Below are positions 1-6,725 of a DNA stretch of 16,867 bases, piece by piece. The DNA is taken from contig JAJYOS010000032.1 of the NCBI GenBank assembly GCA_021796055.1, forward strand, positions 1 through 16,867, in the 5' to 3' direction. Origin of the DNA: Bacteroidota bacterium. Its GTDB lineage: Bacteria; Bacteroidota; Kryptoniia; Kryptoniales; JAKASW01. The notes below the pieces were generated by a model, which was not told the DNA's origin, made no database searches, and saw only the letters and a list, made by a program, of their open reading frames with translations. How positions within the stretch are numbered: the stretch's first letter is position 1; every line of letters starts with the position of its first letter. The translations under genes and the position numbers were made by a program.

Positions 1-1
1 A

Positions 2-652
2 AAGAAGATAAAGAATATCAGTTTCGAGGAAATGTTCGAGCTCGCCAGTTCGGGCGCTAAAGTCTTGCAGACGCGGTCCGTTTTGTTTGGAATGAAATTT
101 CACATACCAATTCATGTAAGAAGCAGTTTTAATGACAGCGAGGGTACAATGGTAGTAAATGAAACACTTGATATGGAGAGCGTGGTTGTAACGGGCATTT
201 CTTACGACAAGAACGAAGCAAAAATCACGGTCCTCCACGTCTCGGATCAGCCCGGCATAGCATACGGCATCTTCTCTCCCCTTGCGGAAGCGGAGATCGT
301 CGTCGATATGATAATACAAAGCGCTAGCAGCGAGGGCTTCACCGACATGAGCTTCACGATACCGCGCGGCGATTACGAAAAAGCTATGCAAATCCTGAAC
401 AAACTTGTCAAAGAGAAGAAAGCCACTTACGTGGTCGGAGACGACAAGGTTTCGAAAGTCTCGTTGGTCGGCGTAGGTATGCGGACACACTCCGGCGTAG
501 CATCAAGGATGTTCAAATACCTCTCTGAGGCTGGAATTAATATCCAGATGATCTCGACCAGTGAAATAAAGATTTCCGTGGTCGTGAACGAAAAGGACAT
601 GAAGAAGGCAGTCGCCGTTCTTCACAAAGGATTTGGCCTGAACGATGAATAA
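2..652 (+). CDS. lysC: Aspartate kinase, C-terminal part (5' end outside window)
   Basis: The frame is open from base 2 with no start, so this is the 3' part of a gene that begins upstream. It encodes the end of aspartate kinase, which phosphorylates aspartate in the first step of the lysine, threonine and methionine pathway. The visible part opens with the end of the kinase domain, around the GAKVLQTRS motif (about residue 20 here) that is typical of aspartokinases. Two ACT domains follow, with a VSLVGVGMRTHSGVASRMF segment and a MISTSEIKISVVV segment. In this family the ACT pair binds the feedback inhibitor (lysine and/or threonine); which one cannot be told here. The internal ATG at base 32 is not the true start because conserved residues precede it. 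The stop overlaps the argC start by 8 bases, indicating translational coupling. The catalytic core cannot be checked because it lies outside the window. Confidence 0.93.
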   Translation, partial: KKIKNISFEEMFELASSGAKVLQTRSVLFGMKFHIPIHVRSSFNDSEGTMVVNETLDMESVVVTGISYDKNEAKITVLHVSDQPGIAYGIFSPLAEAEIVVDMIIQSASSEGFTDMSFTIPRGDYEKAMQILNKLVKEKKATYVVGDDKVSKVSLVGVGMRTHSGVASRMFKYLSEAGINIQMISTSEIKISVVVNEKDMKKAVAVLHKGFGLNDE

Positions 653-1676
653 GAAATTCCGCGTCGCCATTTACGGCGTATCAGGTTACGCCGGTTACGA
701 GCTGTACCGTTTGATTAAGCGTCATAAAGAAGTCGAGCTGAAGTACGTTACCGCGGAAACATCCGCCGGAAAGAAGCTGAGCGATTTATTCGCGACAACG
801 GACGACTTGCGAATAATCAAGAATGACGATGTGAACACTGCCGAACTTGACGCGGTATTTCTCTCGCTTCCGCACGGCGCGGCAAAGAGCGTAGTAGAAC
901 AGATCGCAGGCACGTCTGAGGTCATGAAGATCATCGACCTCAGCGCGGACTATCGTTTTGACGACCCCGCGGAGTACGAAAAATGGTACGGCAACAAGCA
1001 TACGAGTCCGGACTTCCTCGATGACTTTGTTTACGGACTTACTGAGATCAACCGTGACTCGATAAGGAAGGCCCGTTTCGTGGCCAACCCTGGCTGCTAC
1101 CCCACCGCCACCATCCTCGGCGTCTACCCTCTTCTTAGGGAGAAGCTGATAGATCTCGCCGAGCCGGTGATCATCGACGCGAAATCCGGCGTAACGGGCG
1201 CCGGGCGCAAGCCGGAGGTACGACTCCTGTTCGCCGAAGTGAACGAGAACGTTTCTCCTTATAATATCGGCTATGTCCACAGACACACCGGCGAGATCGA
1301 ACAAGAGCTGAGGAAAGTCGCGAAGTCGGACCTGAAGATAATCTTCTCACCGCACTTAATGCCGATCACAAGAGGGATGCTCAACACAATCTATGTAAAA
1401 TTGAAAAGCGATTTATCAACTGGAGAACTCACCAGGATATTCCAGGCTACGTATGACAATGAGCCGCTCGTGAAAGTCCTCGCAGAGAAATCAATCGCGA
1501 CTTTCCAACATACCATTAACACGAATCTGTCGGTTATTTCTGTGAAGAAAGTGGAGAATTCACCTTACGCGATCATAGTTTCGTCCATCGACAATCTAGG
1601 CAAGGGCGCAGCGGGACAGGCGCTTCAGAATTTCAACGTGATGGCAGGAATAGAAGAGACTGAGGGATTGCTTTGA
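645..1676 (+). CDS. argC: N-acetyl-gamma-glutamyl-phosphate reductase
   Basis: This is the third enzyme of arginine biosynthesis. It reduces N-acetylglutamyl phosphate to the semialdehyde with NADPH in the cytoplasm. The 343-residue product has the usual family length. It begins with a Rossmann dinucleotide-binding motif, GVSGYAGYE (residues 11-19). The catalytic cysteine is Cys151 in FVANPGCYPTA, and the conserved histidine segment HRHTGEIEQEL starts near residue 212. The ATG at 645 lies inside the end of the aspartate kinase gene, and its stop overlaps argB by 4 bases (TTGA), so the three genes are probably co-translated. The related LysY of the LysW lysine pathway is an alternative in principle. 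No lysW-like gene is visible and the sequence reads as ArgC. Some Bacteroidota use N-succinyl intermediates, and the acyl group cannot be read from this protein. Confidence 0.95.
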   Translation: MNKKFRVAIYGVSGYAGYELYRLIKRHKEVELKYVTAETSAGKKLSDLFATTDDLRIIKNDDVNTAELDAVFLSLPHGAAKSVVEQIAGTSEVMKIIDLSADYRFDDPAEYEKWYGNKHTSPDFLDDFVYGLTEINRDSIRKARFVANPGCYPTATILGVYPLLREKLIDLAEPVIIDAKSGVTGAGRKPEVRLLFAEVNENVSPYNIGYVHRHTGEIEQELRKVAKSDLKIIFSPHLMPITRGMLNTIYVKLKSDLSTGELTRIFQATYDNEPLVKVLAEKSIATFQHTINTNLSVISVKKVENSPYAIIVSSIDNLGKGAAGQALQNFNVMAGIEETEGLL

Positions 1677-2440
1677 AGATCGTGCTTAAAATCGGGGGGA
1701 ACGAAATAGACGATCCAGGCTTCCTTTCGGAAGTCACCGCGCTTGTAGGAAAACTCCGGAAAGCGAATCACCAGATCGTCCTCGTCCACGGTGGTGGGAA
1801 GGAAATCACCGCCCTTCTCAAGAAACTCGGCATCGAGACTCATTTCGTGAGCGGCATGAGATACACGGATGTCAAAAGCCTCGAGGCGACGGAAATGATG
1901 CTCTCCGGGGGAATCAACAAGAGGCTGGTTAAGACTCTCCAGCGCGCGGGCATTAGCGCGCTGGGTGTGAGCGGAGTCGACGCGAGCATCATGGTTGCCG
2001 AGAAAATAACTCGTGAGGGCGATGATATTGGCTTAGTAGGAGAGGTCTTCGCTGTGAACGTGCGTGTCGTCGAGGATCTGATTTCCGAATTCGTTCTGGT
2101 TCTCTCCCCCATTAGTCTCGACAAGACTTCTGGTGAATCTCTCAACGTAAATGCCGACTACGCCGCGGCCGCCATGGCATCTTTCCTTAAAGCCGAATTG
2201 GTTATATTCCTTTCGAACGTGCCGGGGGTTATCAACTCCGGCGATGTTCTTCCCGAAATTCAAGAAAGACAGTTCGAAGAATTGAAAAAGAACGGCGTTA
2301 TAACAGGCGGAATGATCCCGAAGGTTGAGAGTGGGTTAAGAGCCGTGAAAGGCGGCGCAAGGATCGCAGTCATCACCGATGCCGCAGGCGCCGGAAAGAT
2401 TGCTGCCGGAGAGAACGCAGGCACCCAGGTGAAAGTTTGA
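1673..2440 (+). CDS. argB: Acetylglutamate kinase
   Basis: This amino-acid kinase family enzyme phosphorylates N-acetylglutamate with ATP and supplies the substrate of the preceding ArgC. The 255-residue length fits. Visible motifs are KIGG at residues 6-9, the glycine-rich HGGGKEI loop (39-45), NVNAD (158-162), SNVPGV (181-186) and TGGMIPKV (211-218), which form the nucleotide and substrate sites in this family. The substrate-loop motif reads GMRYTD (61-66), with Tyr where many homologues have Val. The start is a TTG overlapping the argC stop as TTGA; conserved residues begin immediately after it and no ATG is available nearby. Its own stop overlaps the next gene in the same TTGA way. It lacks the N-terminal helix extension found in the hexameric, arginine-inhibited forms, so feedback control may differ (inference). 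Confidence 0.94.
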   Translation: MKIVLKIGGNEIDDPGFLSEVTALVGKLRKANHQIVLVHGGGKEITALLKKLGIETHFVSGMRYTDVKSLEATEMMLSGGINKRLVKTLQRAGISALGVSGVDASIMVAEKITREGDDIGLVGEVFAVNVRVVEDLISEFVLVLSPISLDKTSGESLNVNADYAAAAMASFLKAELVIFLSNVPGVINSGDVLPEIQERQFEELKKNGVITGGMIPKVESGLRAVKGGARIAVITDAAGAGKIAAGENAGTQVKV

Positions 2441-2919
2441 AGACGGAACAAAAGAGTTACCTCGTAATACTTTTGCTTGCCTTGGTCTGGGACACGCTAT
2501 TCACATTCCCACCAATCCTTCTTCATTTCGGAATCAACGCGGATATATTCTACCGATTCTTCCAGCCAATATGCGACCAACTCGATTCGAGAAGCTTTCA
2601 CATATTCGGCTACAAACTTGCAGTATGCTCACGTTGCGCCTCGATTTATTATGGCGCCACGCTCGGCATAATTTTGTACCCATTTTTTCGCCCGATCGAA
2701 ACCGCGCGGATACCTAACCCTCTCTGGGCGGCGATACCTCTTGCCGCGATGGTAGCAGACTTCAGCCTGAACTATCTGGGAATCGGTCACAACACGTTCG
2801 TATCAAGGTCAATCACGGGCGGTATCTTCGGAATCTCGCTCTCATTCTTCATCGTCCCGGTCTGGATTTCGCTCATCAGGGAATTCAAAACAAAGAGGCT
2901 CCCACAGCATGAGAAATAG
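2437..2919 (+). CDS. DUF2085-family membrane protein
   Basis: This 160-residue predicted inner-membrane protein has hydrophobic segments near residues 8-30, 68-84, 96-114 and 126-147. Its central signature, CDQLDSRSFHIFGYKLAVCSR (from residue 46), followed by a third cysteine at 67, matches the DUF2085 pattern of a cysteine near a Q-x-x-x-RS-F run followed by a CxRC pair. The three cysteines are Cys46, Cys64 and Cys67. In the homologues I recall, the residue after the first cysteine is His; here it is Asp47. The function of the family is not established, although the conserved cysteines suggest metal binding or redox activity. The TTG start overlaps the argB stop as TTGA and its stop overlaps the next gene by 11 bases, so it is embedded in the arginine operon. 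A transport or accessory role for amino acids is only a guess. Confidence 0.8.
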   Translation: MKTEQKSYLVILLLALVWDTLFTFPPILLHFGINADIFYRFFQPICDQLDSRSFHIFGYKLAVCSRCASIYYGATLGIILYPFFRPIETARIPNPLWAAIPLAAMVADFSLNYLGIGHNTFVSRSITGGIFGISLSFFIVPVWISLIREFKTKRLPQHEK

Positions 2920-3418
2920 TTCGCTTTATTTCCGCCCCGCATTGTTCGCGGGATTAATACTTGCAATAGTCAACTTCGCGCCCGGGTTAGACCTGGTAAA
3001 TTGTTTTTGCTGTGCCGGGCTTTTCGTAGGCGGCGTCCTAGCAGTGCTCTTCTTCCGTATGGATGTTCCGAAGGATTACACTATCCTGAACATAGATGGA
3101 TTCTACCTCGGTCTCTGGACTGGAATCTTCGGCGCTGGATTTGAAACAGTTCTGAACATAACCATCGGGCCATACATTGCCGACATAAAGTTCGAAATGC
3201 TCAAGAACCTGCTCAACAGGATTTTAGCTGGCCAGAAGATGCCTGCTGGCCTGATGGACCAGTTGGGCCAAGCAATCGCCGCAGCGAAACGCCCCGGACT
3301 CGCGGACTCGCTGTTAAGTTTTTTCCTAATTGTAGTAGTGTACTCTATATTTACAATTTTCGGAGCCCTTTTGACCACCGCCTTTATTCAGAAGCGACGA
3401 GTGAACCCGCAGCAGTAG
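2909..3418 (+). CDS. Small membrane protein with an NCFCC motif, function unknown
   Basis: I do not recognise a named family for this 169-residue protein. It has hydrophobic stretches near residues 10-26, 33-50, 64-82 and 134-158, suggesting three or four membrane segments. A polar, probably helical segment with several lysines lies between them (about 92-132). A cysteine cluster, NCFCC (residues 31-35), sits at the start of the second hydrophobic segment and is followed by a glycine-rich FVGGVLAVLFF run. The tail is basic. The ATG at 2909 lies inside the end of the DUF2085 gene (11-base overlap), so the two membrane proteins are probably made together. A run of cysteines before a GG-containing membrane helix occurs in various uncharacterised bacterial membrane proteins, but I cannot assign a role. 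It is the last gene of the plus-strand operon; the next gene converges on it after 51 bases. Confidence 0.75.
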   Translation: MRNSSLYFRPALFAGLILAIVNFAPGLDLVNCFCCAGLFVGGVLAVLFFRMDVPKDYTILNIDGFYLGLWTGIFGAGFETVLNITIGPYIADIKFEMLKNLLNRILAGQKMPAGLMDQLGQAIAAAKRPGLADSLLSFFLIVVVYSIFTIFGALLTTAFIQKRRVNPQQ

Positions 3419-3469
3419 TCGCTCCATCGAGGTTCTGCTAAGGAGCTTACCAAGCGCTCTGGAGATCGC

Positions 3470-3802
3470 TCACAAACCCAGATCGTCGGGGACTTCGATC
3501 TCCATCCTGAGGAGCGCGGTACTCATCGTCTTTCCCTGCGCGTCGTTACGGAGCGACACTGTCCCTCCTCCACCGAGCGCGCCGTGAAGTAGAAAGTTCA
3601 GGGCGTGCAGATTTGGAAGTTCGTATCGCTCTACAGGCCCGGTGCATATTCCAGCGAAATGCTTCTTCACGACTTCAGCGGTTGCCTTCTCTTTGAGTAG
3701 TGCGTAATACTCAGGCTTGAGGGCAATCAGGCCGATGTTGGAAGCATCCCCTTTATCCCCGCTTCGCGCATGGGCCAACTTGACAAGCTGAACTGTTTTC
3801 AT
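3470..3802 (-). CDS. AtuA-like small C-terminal-domain protein
   Basis: A 110-residue protein equivalent to the C-terminal ferredoxin-fold-like domain of longer AtuA proteins. Its motifs are AHARSGDKGDASNIGL (residues 10-25) and ELPNLHALNFLLHGALGGGG (61-80), followed by RNDAQGK. I place the start at the ATG at 3802, not at a more distal in-frame codon. From there the gene overlaps the atuA stop as ATGA, a GGAG ribosome binding site lies 5 bases upstream, and the family's conserved VKLAHARSGDKGD begins at once. The longer reading (to 3862) would only add residues read out of frame from the end of atuA. The product very likely works with the large subunit encoded just upstream. The exact reaction is not established outside acyclic terpene degradation. 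Confidence 0.88.
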   Translation of the reverse strand: MKTVQLVKLAHARSGDKGDASNIGLIALKPEYYALLKEKATAEVVKKHFAGICTGPVERYELPNLHALNFLLHGALGGGGTVSLRNDAQGKTMSTALLRMEIEVPDDLGL

Positions 3803-5169
3803 ATCATCTCCGTGACTTCTACAACAGGTTGCAACGCCGACTTTGAAAGGAGCGCAGGCCAATAGGCGACAACTTCCTGTGGTTTCGGGCGTCCAGCGCC
3901 GAATCCGGTCACGGTCGGAGGTCCCGTAAGGACCAACGGGACAAGCTGCCTACCGAATGCCTCGACGGCATACCTGTCTTTTCCTTTAACCGCAACTCTG
4001 AGGACAACCTCATTCATCTCCACCTGAACAGGACTCAACGGGCCGTGACATGAATTGTAACCGAGGTATTCAGTGTGAAATTCATCGTACTTGTAGCCAA
4101 GGTCGGAGAGCCTTTGTCTCATAATCTTATCCGCAGCCTGCGCCTTTTCAAGCGCGTCGGGCCAGCCGTACGTAAGAGTCCCGACCGCGAAATACCCATC
4201 CGAATAAGCCGCGGATACTTTGTACGAGTCGGTTGGCGGACGGCCCTTCACGTCATAAACTCTTACTCTGTTCTCGCCGTCCTCCTTTAATTTGATACTT
4301 GTGAAGTCAGCTATCACTTCCGGCGTGATGTACTCCCTCGGATCGCCAATTTCATAAAGGAGCTGCTCTTTGATTGTGTCCACGGAAACAAGCCCCCCAG
4401 TCCCTTCATGCTTGGTAATATATACTGTACCATCATCATGCGCTTCAGCGATCGGAAATCCGATATTCGCCAGGTCCGGCACGTGCTTCCAGTCTTTCAG
4501 GAAATTGCCTCCCGAGGATTGTCCGCCACATTCGAGTATGTGTCCGGCAACAATACCGGCAGCGAGTTTGTCGATGTCTTTTTCACTCCACCCGAACTCG
4601 TGTATCATCGGCGCGAGTGTTAAGCCGGTATCGGTTGCCCGCCCTGTTAGGACAATCTGCGCCCCTTGCTTGAGAGCTTCCGCGATCGGGAAGGCGCCGA
4701 AGTAAACATTCGCGCTTTGAAGGCGATCTCGGACTGTCGTCAGACTCGCCCCCGTTTCCATGTTCTTAAGTTCGTGACCATTCTTGAGAAGAGCATCAAC
4801 CCGTTCATAAATATCGTCGCCATATACGACGCCGACCTTAAGACCTCGTACGCCTGACTTCCTGGCAATATCGAAGATCGCGTCGCGGCACGCCTGCGGA
4901 TTCACTCCCCCTCCGTTAGTAATGACCCGGACGTTTTTCTGGACAACAAACGGAAGAATCTGCTCCATAACTGGGAGGAGATCTTTCGCGTAGCCGAGGT
5001 TGGGGTCGCGCGATTTCTGTTTTTGTAGGATAGACATCGTTACCTCCGCGAGATAGTCCATCACGAGGTAATCGGTGAGGCCTTTGCTCACCTGCCAGTA
5101 AGGCGCCTGCGGAAGATCTCCCCAATAACCCTGGCCGGATGCGATGCGTATTTGCTCTTTGTGTTCCAA
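3799..5169 (-). CDS. AtuA / DUF1446 family protein
   Basis: A 456-residue member of the acyclic terpene utilisation AtuA family (DUF1446). Typical features are RIASGQGYWGD (residues 8-18), DYLAEVTM (38-45), TNGGGVNP (84-91), LTGRATDTGLTLAP (174-187) and ECGGQSSGGNF (213-223). The protein ends before the small C-terminal domain present in longer AtuA proteins; that domain is encoded separately just downstream with an ATGA overlap. The start is a TTG with an AGGAGG ribosome binding site 4 bases upstream, and conserved residues begin within eight codons. AtuA was described in Pseudomonas citronellol/geraniol breakdown, but relatives are widespread. No atuB-H genes, acyl-CoA carboxylase or dehydrogenase genes are in this window, so a terpene role is unproven. 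I leave the gene symbol empty for that reason. Confidence 0.88.
   Translation of the reverse strand: MEHKEQIRIASGQGYWGDLPQAPYWQVSKGLTDYLVMDYLAEVTMSILQKQKSRDPNLGYAKDLLPVMEQILPFVVQKNVRVITNGGGVNPQACRDAIFDIARKSGVRGLKVGVVYGDDIYERVDALLKNGHELKNMETGASLTTVRDRLQSANVYFGAFPIAEALKQGAQIVLTGRATDTGLTLAPMIHEFGWSEKDIDKLAAGIVAGHILECGGQSSGGNFLKDWKHVPDLANIGFPIAEAHDDGTVYITKHEGTGGLVSVDTIKEQLLYEIGDPREYITPEVIADFTSIKLKEDGENRVRVYDVKGRPPTDSYKVSAAYSDGYFAVGTLTYGWPDALEKAQAADKIMRQRLSDLGYKYDEFHTEYLGYNSCHGPLSPVQVEMNEVVLRVAVKGKDRYAVEAFGRQLVPLVLTGPPTVTGFGAGRPKPQEVVAYWPALLSKSALQPVVEVTEMI
3808..3811 (-). promoter_or_regulatory. Ribosome binding site of the small AtuA-domain gene
   Basis: GGAG on the minus strand, 5 bases before the ATG at 3802, inside the end of atuA. 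It supports the shorter start and translational coupling with atuA. Confidence 0.6.
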
Positions 5170-5173
5170 TTAA

Positions 5174-5179
5174 CCTCCT
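5174..5179 (-). promoter_or_regulatory. Strong ribosome binding site of atuA-like gene
   Basis: AGGAGG on the minus strand, 4 bases before the TTG at 5169. It is one of the best Shine-Dalgarno matches in the window and supports a non-ATG start. Confidence 0.65.
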
Positions 5180-5206
5180 AGTCTTTTTGAAAGAAGGAGA
5201 AGATCG

Positions 5207-5231
5207 ACCGCGGAACCTTTTGGGTCGCGGT
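5207..5231 (-). repeat. Imperfect inverted repeat in the glmU-atuA gap
   Basis: The arms ACCGCGGAACC and GGGTCGCGGT are nearly complementary and surround a TTTT loop (plus-strand view). The hairpin lies between the glmU stop and the atuA ribosome binding site. Read on the minus strand it is followed only by a mixed pyrimidine stretch, not a clean T run, so a terminator or attenuator role is possible but weak. A second, looser inverted repeat (GCCAGC at 5258-5263 with GCTGGC at 5290-5295) lies next to the glmU stop. Confidence 0.35.
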
Positions 5232-5296
5232 AGTGCGAACGTAACGCCCTGAAGACTGCCAGCCAGTAGCCTCAGAAAACCGAGAAAAAGCTGGCA

Positions 5297-6565
5297 TTAA
5301 TTCTTAACTCCAGCTGTGTCCCTGTCTTCAACGGTCAATTCAAAAACCCGCTTGATCAAATCCTCTTCCGCCGGGCTGAGGTCGACATCTCTGCGCTTCA
5401 TCACGGTACGGGCTACCGCGGCAGCCTTCTCGAGCCGGTATGTCACAAATTTTTCAGGCTGCTCCCCCCACGAAAATGATGGAACGTATCTCGGTGGAAT
5501 GGAAGTCCCGAAGAGGTTGCAGAAAACCCCGACGACCGTCCCCGTATTGAAAGAAAAGTTTATACCGCATTTCGAGTGGTCACCCATCGTTAGTCCAGCG
5601 TGTTGCAAACCTGTATCCATCATGATTCCGCTGTTATAGACCTTTACGTTACCGTAATCATTTTTCAGGTCGCTGGTGCTCGCACCCGCGCCGATGTTAA
5701 CCCACTCTCCGAGGTATGAATGGCCGAGGAAGCCTTCGTGCTGCTTGTTCGAGTGTCCGTGAATGATGGAGCCGGCAACCTCCCCGCCAACCTTACAGCT
5801 TTCTCCTATAGAAGTATTTTCGTATATCTTCGCGCCCGCCTTAATAACACTCCCCTCTCCGATGAAGGCAGGTCCGCGAATCACGGCGTTGGGCATCACC
5901 TCCACGTTTCTAGCGACGTATACCGGACCGTTTTCCGCGTCCAAGACCGCGCCGGGTTTAATCTTTGACGCCTTCCCGATGTGAATGCTGTCGGGGTTGA
6001 GCAGATGCGCTCCTTCGTAAACCTTCCCCTGCATTCCCGGTTTTCCGATCGCCGCGAGCTGAAAGTCAGAAAACAACTGTTCTCCGTTTCCGCGCACAAG
6101 ATCCCAGGGGTAATTTATGAGTTCAACTTCAGGAAGCTCCACCTTATCGATTTGAGTTAAGCTGTCGCGCGAAAGGACTCCACTAGATATGCGCTTCCTG
6201 AACTCGTTAAGATTTTCTCCCGACAGCCACGCGCCAACAGCCAAGTCACCGCGGACGAAGACAACGTCTTTACCTCTATCCGCGAACAAGCGCGCCACCT
6301 CCCCGCTATATAGAATTCTTCCGTTGATAAGGAGCAACCGATCGGTATCCGCCGGAAATTCATTAACAAAAGAGCCGGGATGCCTTTCCTTAACCACGTT
6401 CCTGAGATACTCTCGTGCCATCAGAATGAAGATCTCGTCGGGGTACACCCTCGCAATCTTTTCTCTGAGAGTCAACTGGCCGCACCTCAAGTCGTAAACG
6501 GGTCGCATGAAGCTTAGCGGCAGAAGACGCGTATAATATTCATCTTCAAATATACAGATGCGCAT
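5297..6565 (-). CDS. Alternative GlmU-family sugar nucleotidyltransferase/acetyltransferase
   Basis: A 422-residue two-domain protein. The N-terminal half (about 1-175) looks like the divergent nucleotidyltransferase domain of the alternative bacterial GlmU family (TIGR03991 type). It lacks the classical GxGTRM signature and starts with an ICIFEDE strand followed by RPVYDLRCG. The C-terminal half (about 180-365) is a left-handed beta-helix of hexapeptide repeats such as IGKASKIKPGAVL. It contains GFLGHSYLGEWVNIGAGAS, which resembles the acetyltransferase active-site region of GlmU; His282 is the likely equivalent of the catalytic His. Proteins of this type are proposed to make UDP-GlcNAc, the precursor of peptidoglycan and cell-surface glycans, in Bacteroidota-like lineages that lack standard GlmU. 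The start is the ATG at 6565, which has only a weak ribosome binding site. A TATAAT box lies upstream. It may be co-transcribed with atuA. Confidence 0.85.
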   Translation of the reverse strand: MRICIFEDEYYTRLLPLSFMRPVYDLRCGQLTLREKIARVYPDEIFILMAREYLRNVVKERHPGSFVNEFPADTDRLLLINGRILYSGEVARLFADRGKDVVFVRGDLAVGAWLSGENLNEFRKRISSGVLSRDSLTQIDKVELPEVELINYPWDLVRGNGEQLFSDFQLAAIGKPGMQGKVYEGAHLLNPDSIHIGKASKIKPGAVLDAENGPVYVARNVEVMPNAVIRGPAFIGEGSVIKAGAKIYENTSIGESCKVGGEVAGSIIHGHSNKQHEGFLGHSYLGEWVNIGAGASTSDLKNDYGNVKVYNSGIMMDTGLQHAGLTMGDHSKCGINFSFNTGTVVGVFCNLFGTSIPPRYVPSFSWGEQPEKFVTYRLEKAAAVARTVMKRRDVDLSPAEEDLIKRVFELTVEDRDTAGVKN

Positions 6566-6625
6566 TGACGTCCAATGTTATTAATTATGCAGGTCCGGAC
6601 CCGAACCGTTCAGCCTTCTTTGGGT

Positions 6626-6654
6626 ATTATAAGCGATTCCAATGTAAGTTGCAC
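6626..6654 (-). promoter_or_regulatory. Candidate promoter for the GlmU-family gene
   Basis: On the minus strand there is a perfect TATAAT (6626-6631). A weak -35 candidate, GTGCAA (6649-6654), is 17 bases upstream. Transcription would begin near 6619, giving a leader of roughly 50 bases. The -10 match is strong but the -35 is poor. Confidence 0.4.
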
Positions 6655-6673
6655 CGAAAAATCGATGTCCCCT

Positions 6674-6702
6674 TTGTGTTTTCAAAGATGCACTTTTATA
6701 TT
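6674..6702 (+). promoter_or_regulatory. Candidate promoter for the bPH-domain gene
   Basis: TTGTGT (6674-6679), a 17-base spacer, then TATATT (6697-6702) on the plus strand. The -10 equals that of the better lepA promoter. The predicted start of transcription is near 6709, about 17 bases before the ATG at 6726. Confidence 0.4.
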
Positions 6703-6725
6703 TTTTCGTACAATGGAAAGAGACT

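Noticed and set aside
786..1304. A 172-residue minus-strand frame opposite argC, and similar long antisense frames opposite mgtA and pncB.
   Set aside because: They are shadows of strongly conserved genes, a result of codon bias, with no family resemblance of their own.
645..2440. argC/argB read as lysY/lysZ of the LysW-dependent lysine pathway.
   Set aside because: No lysW or lysX is visible, and the kinase and reductase motifs fit ArgB and ArgC. An aspartate kinase gene is adjacent, although its downstream pathway is not in the window.
3419..3469. A bidirectional terminator between the convergent genes.
   Set aside because: Only a short bulged hairpin (GAGCTT/AAGCGCTC) is visible, with no T run on either strand.
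3803..3862. N-terminal extension of the small AtuA-domain gene up to 3862.
   Set aside because: The extra residues lie over conserved atuA coding sequence in another frame. The ATG at 3802 has a ribosome binding site and the ATGA overlap.
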